Of a DNA stretch of 64,000 nucleotides, positions 42,063 through 50,151 are shown one piece after another. This DNA is from Variovorax paradoxus (lineage in GTDB: Bacteria; Pseudomonadota; Gammaproteobacteria; Burkholderiales; Burkholderiaceae_C). The translations under genes and the position numbers were made by a program. The stretch's first letter is position 1, and every line of letters starts with the position of its first letter. The notes beneath the pieces were generated by a model that ran no database searches, was not told where the DNA came from, and saw nothing but the letters and a program-made list of their open reading frames with translations. Where the stretch lies: contig CP063166.1 in assembly GCA_016806145.1 (NCBI GenBank), forward strand, positions 1,364,001-1,428,000, read 5' to 3'.

Positions 42063-43193
42063 ATGGACACAAATGTCATAACTCTCTTTCCCAACGCGCC
42101 TGCCGCGAATGATTCCGGTTTTTTTGGACGCACCTATCCCGCAGTCCCACCGGCCGCCGAAAAGTTCAAAGACGGACAGAATCTGTTATCAATTTCTGTC
42201 AGTGATCTTTCGGAAAAGTTGATGCGCGCCGAGGCGGCGCGCGTTCAACGCGGGGAGATCGGACGTCCCACCTGGCAGGTGATGGGCAACAGATTGCGTG
42301 CGCATGTCCTTCCATTGCTCGGGGACTTGCCCGCGCAGGCCTTCACCACGCGCGATGCACAACGGCTCATCGATCGGCTCGGCGACGAGGGCTTCACGAG
42401 CACGACGATCGCGCAGTACCTCGTGCTGCTGCGCAAGGTCGTGATGCATGGCGTGCACATCGGCGTGTTGCGCGAGGCGCCGGTGTTCCCGAAGGTGAAG
42501 GTGCGCAGCCGGCCGCGCGGCAGCTTCAGCGTGGCGGAGTACCGCGCGTTGATCGCCGCGGCGCGCAGGCTGCGCGGACGATCGCATCCCGTGCTCGATG
42601 CACTCGCGCCCGGCGACCGCTTCTGGATCGCGCGCGAACTGCTGGTGATGCCCGAGGAGATGCCGTGGCTGATCCGCTGGATGGTCAACACTTTCGTGCG
42701 GCCGAGCGACATCAAGCTCATGAAGCACAAGCACATCGAGGTGGTGCGCGCGAAGCATGTCTACCTGCGCATGAACCTGCCCGAGACGAAGCGGCACAGT
42801 CAGCCGATCGTGAGCCTGCAGCCCGCGGTGCGCGTCTACGAACGGCTGGTTGCCCATCGTGCGCGGCACGGCTTCGATGGCGCGGACGACTACATCTTCC
42901 TGCCGCAACTCAAGAACCGCGAGCACGCGCTCGCGGTGCTCAACTTCCTCTTTCACTGGGTGCTCGAGGTCGAGGGCATCGAGAAGGGACCGCTGGGACA
43001 GGACCGCACGCTCTACTGCCTGCGCCATACCGCCATCACGTTGCGTTTGCTCTACGGGCAGGGCATCGACATGCTGACCCTGGCGCGCAATGCGCGTACG
43101 AGCGTCAACATGGTCGAGCGCTTCTATGCGTCGGTGCTCAATGGGGAGATGAATGTGGGGCTGCTGCAAAGCAGGCGAGGGCGAACAGTCTGA
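42063..43193 (+). CDS. solitary tyrosine recombinase / site-specific integrase
   Basis: A 376-residue tyrosine recombinase with an N-terminal core-binding (SAM-like) domain (about 50-140) and a catalytic domain (about 155-360). Catalytic candidates are Arg213 (FVRPSD), Lys243 (LPETKRH), Arg321 (LYCLRHT) and Tyr355 (ERFYASV). The usual His before Arg321 is Tyr, and the LGH-type histidine is replaced in ARNARTS, so the active site is atypical. ATG at 42063 has GGGAG upstream. The first 60 codons are richer in A/T than the surroundings. No tRNA, attachment repeats or phage genes are seen nearby. Confidence 0.85.
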   Translation: MDTNVITLFPNAPAANDSGFFGRTYPAVPPAAEKFKDGQNLLSISVSDLSEKLMRAEAARVQRGEIGRPTWQVMGNRLRAHVLPLLGDLPAQAFTTRDAQRLIDRLGDEGFTSTTIAQYLVLLRKVVMHGVHIGVLREAPVFPKVKVRSRPRGSFSVAEYRALIAAARRLRGRSHPVLDALAPGDRFWIARELLVMPEEMPWLIRWMVNTFVRPSDIKLMKHKHIEVVRAKHVYLRMNLPETKRHSQPIVSLQPAVRVYERLVAHRARHGFDGADDYIFLPQLKNREHALAVLNFLFHWVLEVEGIEKGPLGQDRTLYCLRHTAITLRLLYGQGIDMLTLARNARTSVNMVERFYASVLNGEMNVGLLQSRRGRTV

Positions 43194-43327
43194 GCAAACG
43201 CGGAGAGCCCGTTTGGCGACGGGCACTGGTGTAGCGCCGCCGACCTCGAACGCCTGAGGGCGCCGCCGCAGATGCTGCAAAAGTGGATTCGGAGAGAGCG
43301 CCGAGAGAGCGCCCGGCATAGACGACC

Positions 43328-43359
43328 AAAAAGCCGCCCGGCGTGAGCCGGGCGGCTTT
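43328..43359. terminator. bidirectional terminator between recombinase and porin remnant
   Basis: AAGCCGCCCGGC-GTGA-GCCGGGCGGCTT, a perfect 12-base stem with A-rich and T-rich flanks (43328-43359). The rest of 43194-43419 shows no gene. Confidence 0.9.
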
Positions 43360-43419
43360 GGATCGGAAGGATTCGATCTGGCGAGAGCCAGCATCGGAAT
43401 CGGCTTCTTTCAGGCTTGC

Positions 43420-44717
43420 TTAGAACGCGTGGCGGATGCCGATGTCGTAGCCGGTGGCCGTGCGCGGAGCCCAGCCGAGGTTCTTGGCGGCATCCAGGTA
43501 GCCCGGGGAGCCGCCCGTGGTTGCACCCATCACGCCGGGGTTGTTCTGGCCGTCCTTGATGCGGATGCGAGCCACCGTGGCATACAGCGCCGTGCGCTTC
43601 GACAGGTTGTGCACATAGCCGATGGCGAGCTTGTTCGCCGAGGCATCGCGATTGCCGCCGAGGAGCGCGTCTTCGACGCTGAGCGGTGCGCCGTTCTTGA
43701 ACTTCACGGTCGAGTACGAAGCGCGGATCAGGCCCGGGCCGACCGGCACCGTCACGCCCAGCAGGTAGCCGTTGTACTTGTCGCTTTGCGAGGTGGTGGC
43801 GAAGTAGGGGACCGATTGCAGCGTGAGGGGGTTCACGAAGCTCGAGCTCGCGCCCGTTTCGTTCTTGTCCTTCACGCGGGACACCTCGCCGAAGAGCTTG
43901 ACCGGACCGAAGTCGTACGAAGCGCCGAGGTTGAAGGTGCTGATCTTGCGATCCTGCGAACCGGTGATGAGCGAGAACTTGTCGAAGGTCACGCTGTCGG
44001 CCGCGGTGCTTTGACCGTAGGCGGCTGCCACGTCGATCGGACCGTTGGCGTAGCCGAAGCGGCCGCCGATGTATCGACCCTTGGTCGACGGGCTTTCGGG
44101 CAGGCCGCTCGACTTCGTGTTCTCGTGCAGCGCGTACTGGATCTGACCGTAGAAGCCGCCCAGGTTCGGAGGCAGGAAGTACCCGATGCTGTTGCTGGCG
44201 CGGTAGTAGTTGTCGGTCTTGCTCACCGGAGAACCCGGGCCGACGGCCGTCGACAGGTTGCTGTTGATCGTGGCGAAGAGGTTGGTGCCGACGCCATTGG
44301 TGCCGAACGGATCGAACACGGTGTCGTTCCAGAACGTGGGGGTGTAGTCGCGGCCGAGGCGGACTTCACCGAAGCCACCCGACAGGCTCACGGTCGAACG
44401 GCGGCTGAAGTCGGCGATACCCTTGGCGCCATCATCGTTGCTGATGGGAGCCTCGAGCCAGAAGCTGGCGGCCAGGCCGCCGCCGAGGTCCTCGGTGCCG
44501 CGAAAGCCGATGCGGCTGGTGTTGTAGCCCGAGTTCGTCAGCGCGGTCTGGCTCTGCTTCACCCCAATCGGGGCCACCAGGAAGGGATTGGCGAGCGCGC
44601 TGTAGTAGGTGCTCTTCGTCGAATAGTTGCTGACTGCGGCATCGACCACACCGAACAGCGTCACGGAAGACTGGGCCGAGGCAACACCGGCAACAGCCAG
44701 GGCAGCCAGAGCAGCTG
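43420..44717 (-). pseudogene. outer-membrane porin, start codon and first signal-peptide residues lost
   Basis: This encodes a 16-stranded Burkholderiales porin body almost to the end of the family (last residues GYDIGIRHAF). It is alignable over its length with the intact porin at 46358. Homology begins within the signal peptide at ALAALAVAGVASAQSSVTLFGVVDAAVS; immediately upstream, MKKSLV is replaced by unrelated sequence (PAEAGHSSQPPQRAA) and an in-frame stop at 44758-44760, with no ATG, GTG or TTG between. The only in-frame start downstream, GTG at 44664, would omit the export signal. The body itself has no stop or frameshift, suggesting recent loss or a silent cassette. Confidence 0.75.
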
Positions 44718-44728
44718 CCCTTTGGGGT

Positions 44729-44766
44729 GGCTGGCTAGAGTGGCCGGCTTCGGCTGGCTAGAGTGG
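44729..44766. repeat. 15-base direct repeat at the porin breakpoint
   Basis: GGCTGGCTAGAGTGG occurs at 44729-44743 and again at 44752-44766. Each copy contains CTAG. The pair lies just upstream of where porin homology starts, and may mark an insertion or rearrangement. Confidence 0.75.
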
Positions 44767-44780
44767 GCGACGCGCCCAAG

Positions 44781-44811
44781 AAAAAAGCCCCGAGCCTTGC
44801 GGCTCGGGGCT
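44781..44811 (-). terminator. Rho-independent terminator upstream of the headless porin
   Basis: AGCCCCGAGCC-TTGC-GGCTCGGGGCT (44786-44811), a perfect 11-base stem followed on the minus strand by six T residues. It would stop transcription before it reached the porin body. Confidence 0.85.
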
Positions 44812-44874
44812 AAATCCACCAATTGGAAGGGTGGAGGAGACAACTTGCACGCACCGGGGTGCGCAATGAAATAA

Positions 44875-44905
44875 AGTATATCGGTTGTTTGTTGCGATGC
44901 AACAA
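44875..44905 (-). promoter_or_regulatory. porin-type promoter region, now separated from its gene
   Basis: A perfect inverted repeat TTGTTGC-3-GCAACAA (44889-44905) is followed on the minus strand by TATACT (44875-44880), a good -10 hexamer. TTGTTGCATC also occurs ahead of the intact porin (46160-46169). It points at the porin remnant, but a terminator lies between. Confidence 0.4.
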
Positions 44906-44985
44906 GCGAGTGACGCTTTTCCCACACAGATAACGATGCTGGGCGTGATTTTTGCCAGACATCCGGAACCGGAGTTCAGAAAAAG

Positions 44986-45435
44986 ATGGAATGCACTGTA
45001 AGTTGGACCGGCAATGCGGGTGCGCGCTCGTCCATGGGATTCGTGGCCGAGACAGGCAGTGGCCACGTCCTGATGATGGACGGGGCGCCCGACGCGGCAA
45101 AGCCCGAGAACGGCGGCCAGAACCTGGCGGCGCGCCCCATGGAGACGGTGCTGGCCGGCACCGGCGGCTGCACCGCCTACGACGTGGTGCTGATCCTCAA
45201 GCGCGGCCGCCACCAGGTCGAGCGCTGCAGCGTCAAGCTGACCAGCGAGCGGGCCGAGAAGGATCCCAAGGTGTTCACCAAGATCCACATGCACTTCACG
45301 GTGGCCGGCAAGGGAATTCCGGCCTCGGCGGTGGAGCGAGCGATCGCTCTCAGCCACGAGACCTACTGCTCCGCCAGCATCATGCTGGCCAAGACCGCCG
45401 AGATCACGACCAGCTTCGATCTGATCGAAAGCTGA
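44986..45435 (+). CDS. OsmC/Ohr-family protein
   Basis: A 149-residue OsmC-like protein. Two conserved cysteines that reduce organic hydroperoxides in this family are expected in GTGGCTAYDVV (about residue 62) and HETYCSASIML (about residue 127). It is closer to the YhfA-like branch than to Ohr itself, so peroxide activity is likely but not certain. CCGGAG precedes the ATG. It is convergent with coq7, 12 bases apart. Confidence 0.85.
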   Translation: MECTVSWTGNAGARSSMGFVAETGSGHVLMMDGAPDAAKPENGGQNLAARPMETVLAGTGGCTAYDVVLILKRGRHQVERCSVKLTSERAEKDPKVFTKIHMHFTVAGKGIPASAVERAIALSHETYCSASIMLAKTAEITTSFDLIES

Positions 45436-45447
45436 TCCTTCCCGGGG

Positions 45448-46077
45448 TCAGATCCGGTGCGCCAGCGTCGTCATGACCCGCGAGGCGACCCGCATCAGGG
45501 CCTTGGCGGGCGGCGGCAGCTCCGCGGCGCCCGCCGCCACGGCATTTTCGGCATGCCGGGCCTCGTCGGCCTTCATCTGTTCGACCACGGCGCGCGAGGC
45601 GCTGTCCGCCAGGGGCAGCCGATTCAGGTGACTGTCCAGATGCGCCTCGACCTGGCGTTCGGTTTCGGCCACGAAGCCCAGGCTCAGCGGGTCGCCGAGC
45701 CGTCCGGCGACCAGTCCGAGGCCGAATGCGCCCGCGTACCAGAGCGGATTGAGCACCGAGGGACGGGCGCCGAGCGCGTCCAGCCGCTCGCGCGTCCAGG
45801 CCAGGTGGTCCGTTTCCTCGTGCGCCGCCTCGAGCAGCTGCGCGCGCAGCACGGAATCGCGTGCCACGGCCGCCTGCGCCGTGTAGAGCGCCTGCGCGCA
45901 GACTTCCCCGACGTGATTGACGCGCATCAGCGCGCCGGCTTCGCGCCGCTCCGCATCACTCAGTTCGCCTGGCGGCCGGGACGGGACCGGGGTGGCGCGG
46001 GTGGCATGCGGCCGGGCGAACAGCGTCCGGAGCGCGGAATCGGCGGCGGTCAGCAGGGGGTCGAGCGAAGTCGTCAT
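45448..46077 (-). CDS. coq7: Coq7-type demethoxyubiquinone hydroxylase
   Basis: A 209-residue di-iron enzyme of the ubiquinone pathway that hydroxylates 2-polyprenyl-3-methyl-6-methoxy-1,4-benzoquinol. The four-helix di-iron ligands are visible in [34 protein letters not shown] and [12 protein letters not shown]. Coq7 replaces the flavoprotein UbiF in many beta-proteobacteria. The start at 46077 (MTTSLD) is preferred to 46104. The gene is single and has no clear operon partner. Confidence 0.92.
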   Translation of the reverse strand: MTTSLDPLLTAADSALRTLFARPHATRATPVPSRPPGELSDAERREAGALMRVNHVGEVCAQALYTAQAAVARDSVLRAQLLEAAHEETDHLAWTRERLDALGARPSVLNPLWYAGAFGLGLVAGRLGDPLSLGFVAETERQVEAHLDSHLNRLPLADSASRAVVEQMKADEARHAENAVAAGAAELPPPAKALMRVASRVMTTLAHRI

Positions 46078-46159
46078 GGAAGGGATTGGAACGCAACTTG
46101 CCAAAGCACCGATCCCGGCAAGTTTTTTCGCATCGTGAGATCAAAAGGCCCTAAGTCCT

Positions 46160-46180
46160 TTGTTGCATCACTGCAACGAA
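46160..46180 (+). promoter_or_regulatory. porin upstream motif TTGTTGCATC with inverted repeat
   Basis: TTGTTGCATCACTGCAACGAA: the arms GTTGC and GCAAC form an inverted repeat, and TTGTTGCATC is shared with the region upstream of the headless porin. It lies almost 180 bases before the intact porin start. The remainder of 46078-46357 shows AAGGAGG at 46260 but no gene. Confidence 0.35.
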
Positions 46181-46357
46181 ACGCGGCAGGGGTAGGAGAT
46201 TTCGGCCGAATTGTTTTGCCCTGCCGCATCGGCTCTGGTGCAATAGCGACAACTTCCCAAAAGGAGGTTGGCCCGGGGTCCGGTGGGAGCACAGAAGTGC
46301 CAGTCACGGTGAGCCCTTCGCACCGGAGCCCTATGTTTAACCTTGGAGAAACTTGCA

Positions 46358-47638
46358 ATGAAAAAATCTCTAGTTGCTCTGGCTGCCCTGGCTGTTGCCG
46401 GTGTTGCCTCGGCTCAATCGTCCGTGACGCTGTTCGGCGTGGTTGACGCTGCAGTCAGCGGCTATTCGACCAAGAGCAATCTGATCGTCGCCAACCCGTT
46501 CGCGATCCCCCCGTTCGGCGTTCCCGGCTCGCTGAAGCGCAGCCAGACCGCTCTGTCGAACTCGGGCTACAACTCCAGCCGCATCGGCTTCCGTGGTACG
46601 GAAGACCTCGGTGGTGGCCTGGCAGCCAGCTTCTGGCTCGAAGCCCCGATCACGAACGACGACGGCAAGGGTGGTATCTCCAACTTCGCTCGCCGCTCGA
46701 CCGTGAGCCTGTCGGGTGGTTTCGGTGAAATTCGTCTGGGTCGTGACTACACCGCCACGTTCTGGAACGACACCGTGTTCGACCCCTTCGGCACCAACGG
46801 CGTGGGCTCCAGCGCGATCTTCCGCACCAGCGTGAACCTGGCTTCGGCCCACGGCGGTCAGCCGGCTGGCGTGTCGGCTTCGGACAGCTATGTTCGTACC
46901 AGCAACGCCATCGCTTACTTCCTGCCCCCGAACCTCGGCGGTTTCTACGGCCAGTTCCAGTACGCTCTGCATGAGAACGTCAAGTCGGACGAGCTGCTGA
47001 ACAGCCCGAGCAAGCGCGGTCGTTACGTCGGCGGCCGCTTCGGCTACGCCAACGGTCCCCTGGACGTCGCTGTCGCCTACGGCATCGACACCAAGGACGG
47101 CGCTCCCCTGCCGGGCAACGCTGCTGGCTTCTCGAAGGACGAGCTGAAGACCTTCAACCTGGGCGCTTCGTACGACTTCGGTCCGGTCAAGCTGTTCGGT
47201 GAACTGTCGCAAGTCAAGGACTCGTACGACCGTAACCAGTCGGTCACGCTGCTCGGCCTGCCGTTCATCTACACCCAAGGTCTGTCGGACAAGTACAACG
47301 GCGCCCTCATCGGTGCTACGGTCCCCGTCGGTCCTGGCCTGATCCGCGCTTCGTACTCGCAAGTCAAGTTCAAGCCTGACAGCGCTCTGGTTCCGTTCAA
47401 CTTCTACAACGACGGCAGCGCTCGCGCCAGCCAGTTCGCTGTTGGCTACGTGCACAACCTGTCGAAGCGTACGGCTCTGTACGCTACGCTGTCGCGCATC
47501 AGCATCAAGAACGGCCAGAACAACAGCATCCTCGGTCTGACGACCGGTGGTTCGCCTGGCTTCGGCACGATCGCTGGCCAAACGTACGCTCCGAAGAGCG
47601 CTACCGGCTACGACTTCGGTATCCGTCACGCTTTCTAA
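46358..47638 (+). CDS. outer-membrane porin, intact
   Basis: A 426-residue general porin of the Burkholderiales type. The signal peptide is MKKSLVALAALAVAGVASAQ, and the mature protein starts SSVTLFGVVDAAVSGYST, with repeated beta-strand pairs and C-terminal phenylalanine (YDFGIRHAF) for BAM insertion. GGAG stands 12 bases before the ATG. It uses GCT, GGT and CGT codons far more than its neighbours, as expected for a highly expressed gene. A strong terminator follows. It is in inverted orientation to the headless porin at 43420. Confidence 0.95.
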   Translation: MKKSLVALAALAVAGVASAQSSVTLFGVVDAAVSGYSTKSNLIVANPFAIPPFGVPGSLKRSQTALSNSGYNSSRIGFRGTEDLGGGLAASFWLEAPITNDDGKGGISNFARRSTVSLSGGFGEIRLGRDYTATFWNDTVFDPFGTNGVGSSAIFRTSVNLASAHGGQPAGVSASDSYVRTSNAIAYFLPPNLGGFYGQFQYALHENVKSDELLNSPSKRGRYVGGRFGYANGPLDVAVAYGIDTKDGAPLPGNAAGFSKDELKTFNLGASYDFGPVKLFGELSQVKDSYDRNQSVTLLGLPFIYTQGLSDKYNGALIGATVPVGPGLIRASYSQVKFKPDSALVPFNFYNDGSARASQFAVGYVHNLSKRTALYATLSRISIKNGQNNSILGLTTGGSPGFGTIAGQTYAPKSATGYDFGIRHAF

Positions 47639-47680
47639 TTTGACGCTGGCGCAAGCCAGCTTCGAATCGAAAGATCAAGA

Positions 47681-47712
47681 AGCCGCTCGACGCAAGTCGA
47701 GCGGCTTTTTTT
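47681..47712 (+). terminator. Rho-independent terminator after the intact porin
   Basis: AGCCGCTCGAC-GCAA-GTCGAGCGGCT followed by seven T residues. A smaller hairpin (GCTGGC-GCAA-GCCAGC, 47645-47660) precedes it. The rest of 47713-47862 is GC-rich with palindromic fragments but no gene. Confidence 0.93.
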
Positions 47713-47862
47713 CATGGGCATTCGATCGGCATCGGGCCCTGTCGAGTCAGCCTCGCGCCGCTCTCGAAAAGCACACGCGCACCAAGCGCGTGCACCCCGG
47801 GGGAACCCCCGTGCGGGCACGCAGTTTGCACTGCTAGCATGCCTGCTCTTTTTCAGAACTGA

Positions 47863-48843
47863 ATGATTGCCTTCGTACTGCGCCGCCTGATCCAGGCCGT
47901 GATCGTGATGGTCGCGGTCGCGTTCATCGCCTTCCTTCTCTTCCAATACGTGGGCGACCCGGTCGTGTTCCTGCTGGGCCAGGACGCCCGCCCCGAGCAG
48001 ATCCGCGAAATGCGCTCCGCGCTGGGGCTCGACCGTCCCTTCTTCGTGCAGTTCTGGCATTTCCTGGTGAATGCGGCGCAGGGCGAATTCGGCCTGAGCC
48101 TGCGCCAGGGCGCCAAGGTCTCGCGCCTGATCGGCGAGCGCTTCCCGGCCACGCTCGAACTGGCCCTGGTCGCCGCGCTGCTCGCGCTGCTGGTCGGCAT
48201 CCCGATGGGCGTGTACACCGCGCTGCGCCGCGGCACCTTCATGAGCCAGGTCTTCATGACCGTCTCGCTGCTCGGCGTGTCGCTGCCCACCTTCCTGATC
48301 GGCATCCTGCTGATCCTGGTCTTCGCCGTCACGCTCGGCTGGTTCCCGAGCTTCGGCCGCGGCGACACCGTGCAGCTCGGCTGGTGGTCCACCGGCCTGC
48401 TCAAGTCCGATGGCTGGATGCACATCGTGCTGCCGGCGATCACGCTCGCGATCTTCCAGCTCACGCTGATCATGCGGCTGGTGCGCGCCGAGATGCTCGA
48501 GGTGCTGCGCACCGACTACATCAAGTTCGCGCGCGCACGCGGCCTCTCGAACCGCGCCATCCACTTCGGCCATGCGCTCAAGAACACGCTGGTGCCGGTG
48601 ATGACCATCACCGGGCTGCAGCTCGGCGGCCTCATCGCCTTCGCGATCATCACCGAGTCGGTGTTCCAGTGGCCGGGCATGGGCCTGCTGTTCATCCAGG
48701 CCGTGACCTTCGCCGACATTCCCGTGATGGCCGCCTACCTGTGCCTGATCGCGCTGATCTTCGTCACCATCAACCTCATCGTGGACCTGCTGTATTTCGT
48801 GGTCGATCCACGGCTGCGCATCGGCAAGGCGGGAGGACACTGA
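47863..48843 (+). CDS. dipeptide-type ABC transporter permease, DppB-like
   Basis: A 326-residue permease with six predicted membrane segments. It begins MIAFVLRRLIQAVIVMVAVAFIAFLLF, as in DppB/OppB proteins, and has the EAA-type loop DYIKFARARGLSNRAIHFGHALKNTLVPV. It is the first gene of an importer operon that also contains an amidohydrolase, a binding protein, a second permease and two ATPases. Short peptides or N-acyl amino acids are plausible substrates. Confidence 0.9.
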   Translation: MIAFVLRRLIQAVIVMVAVAFIAFLLFQYVGDPVVFLLGQDARPEQIREMRSALGLDRPFFVQFWHFLVNAAQGEFGLSLRQGAKVSRLIGERFPATLELALVAALLALLVGIPMGVYTALRRGTFMSQVFMTVSLLGVSLPTFLIGILLILVFAVTLGWFPSFGRGDTVQLGWWSTGLLKSDGWMHIVLPAITLAIFQLTLIMRLVRAEMLEVLRTDYIKFARARGLSNRAIHFGHALKNTLVPVMTITGLQLGGLIAFAIITESVFQWPGMGLLFIQAVTFADIPVMAAYLCLIALIFVTINLIVDLLYFVVDPRLRIGKAGGH

Positions 48844-48844
48844 C

Positions 48845-50119
48845 ATGAGCGCCACCCCCACCGCGGCCACCCCGCGTCTGCAGGCCAACGGCCGCGCCTT
48901 CGCCCACATCGCGAGCTTCTACCCCGAGATCGAGGCCTTCCGGCGCGACCTGCACGCGCATCCCGAACTGGGCTTCGAGGAGGTCTACACCTCGGGCCGC
49001 GTGCGCGAGGCGCTGCGTGCCTGCGGCGTCGACGAGATCCACGACGGCATCGGCAAGACCGGCGTGGTCGGCGTGATCCGCGGCCGTTCCACCGCCAGCG
49101 GCCGCATGATCGGCCTGCGCGCCGACATGGACGCGCTGCCGATGCGCGAGGACAACGACTTCGGCTGGCGCTCGTGCACCGAGGGCCTGATGCACGGCTG
49201 CGGCCACGACGGCCATACGGCCATGCTCGTGGGCGCGGCGCGCTACCTCGCCGAAACGCGCAACTTCGACGGCACCGCGGTGCTGATCTTCCAGCCCGGC
49301 GAAGAAGGCTACGCCGGCGCGCGCGTGATGATCGAGGACGGCCTGTTCGACCGCTTCCCGGTGCAGTCGGTCTATGCCATGCACAACTGGCCCGCGATGC
49401 CGGCCGGCACGGTCGGCATCAACCGCGGCGCGATGATGGCCGCGGCCGACCGCATCACGATCGAGATCAAGGGCAAGGGCGGCCATGGCGCGCACGCCTA
49501 CCTCACGGTCGACCCCGTGGCCATCGCGGCGCACCTGATCACCGCGGTGCAGACCATCGTCTCGCGCAACGTGCGGCCCATCGACGCGGCCGTGATCAGC
49601 ATCTGCGCGATGCAGGCCGGCGATCTCGGTGCCTTCAGCGTGGTGCCGGGCGAGGCCACGCTCGTGGGCACCGTGCGCACCTTCAGCGCGCGCGTGCAGG
49701 CGCAGGTCGAGCAGCGGCTCGGCGAGCTCTGCAAGTCCGTGGCCGCGGGCTTCGGCGCCACCGCCACGCTGAAGTACGAACGCATCTACCCGGCCACCAT
49801 CAACACCGCGCCCGAGGCCATGTTCGCGGCCGACGTGGCCGAGTCGCTGGTCGGTGCCTCCAACGTCGATCGCAGCCTCGAACCCAGCATGGGCGCCGAA
49901 GATTTCTCGTTCATGCTGCAGAAGAAGGCCGGCGCCTACCTGCGCCTGGGCCAGGACGCGCGCCGCGGCGCCTTCCTGCACAACAGCCGCTACGACTTCA
50001 ATGACGAGATCCTGCCGCTCGGCGCCGCGCTGCACGCGGGGCTGATCGAGCGGGGCATGCCGCTTGCCGCGACCCGCGGCGGGCAGCCGGAGAGAGCTGC
50101 CGCCACCGCGGCGCCTTGA
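48845..50119 (+). CDS. M20-family amidohydrolase (hippurate hydrolase-like)
   Basis: A 424-residue metal-dependent amidohydrolase of the M20D group, which hydrolyses N-acyl amino acids or aminobenzoyl-glutamate-like compounds. Metal-site motifs are GLRADMDALPMRE (about 85-97), MHGCGHDGHTAML (about 108-120) and PGEEGYAGA; a dimerisation domain occupies about 200-310. It starts 1 base after the permease stop and lies inside the transporter operon, so it probably processes an imported peptide or acyl amino acid. Confidence 0.88.
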   Translation: MSATPTAATPRLQANGRAFAHIASFYPEIEAFRRDLHAHPELGFEEVYTSGRVREALRACGVDEIHDGIGKTGVVGVIRGRSTASGRMIGLRADMDALPMREDNDFGWRSCTEGLMHGCGHDGHTAMLVGAARYLAETRNFDGTAVLIFQPGEEGYAGARVMIEDGLFDRFPVQSVYAMHNWPAMPAGTVGINRGAMMAAADRITIEIKGKGGHGAHAYLTVDPVAIAAHLITAVQTIVSRNVRPIDAAVISICAMQAGDLGAFSVVPGEATLVGTVRTFSARVQAQVEQRLGELCKSVAAGFGATATLKYERIYPATINTAPEAMFAADVAESLVGASNVDRSLEPSMGAEDFSFMLQKKAGAYLRLGQDARRGAFLHNSRYDFNDEILPLGAALHAGLIERGMPLAATRGGQPERAAATAAP

Positions 50120-50151
50120 TTGTTTTGATCCCAACCCGAGGAGTGTTCCCC

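Noticed and set aside
43420..44664. Headless porin as a functional gene starting at GTG 44664
   Set aside because: It would lack any signal peptide and could not reach the outer membrane; the start codon present in the paralogue is missing.
44661..44927. 88-codon minus-strand frame MWEKRHSL... at the porin breakpoint
   Set aside because: No ribosome site or family resemblance; it runs through a terminator and into the porin in the wrong frame.
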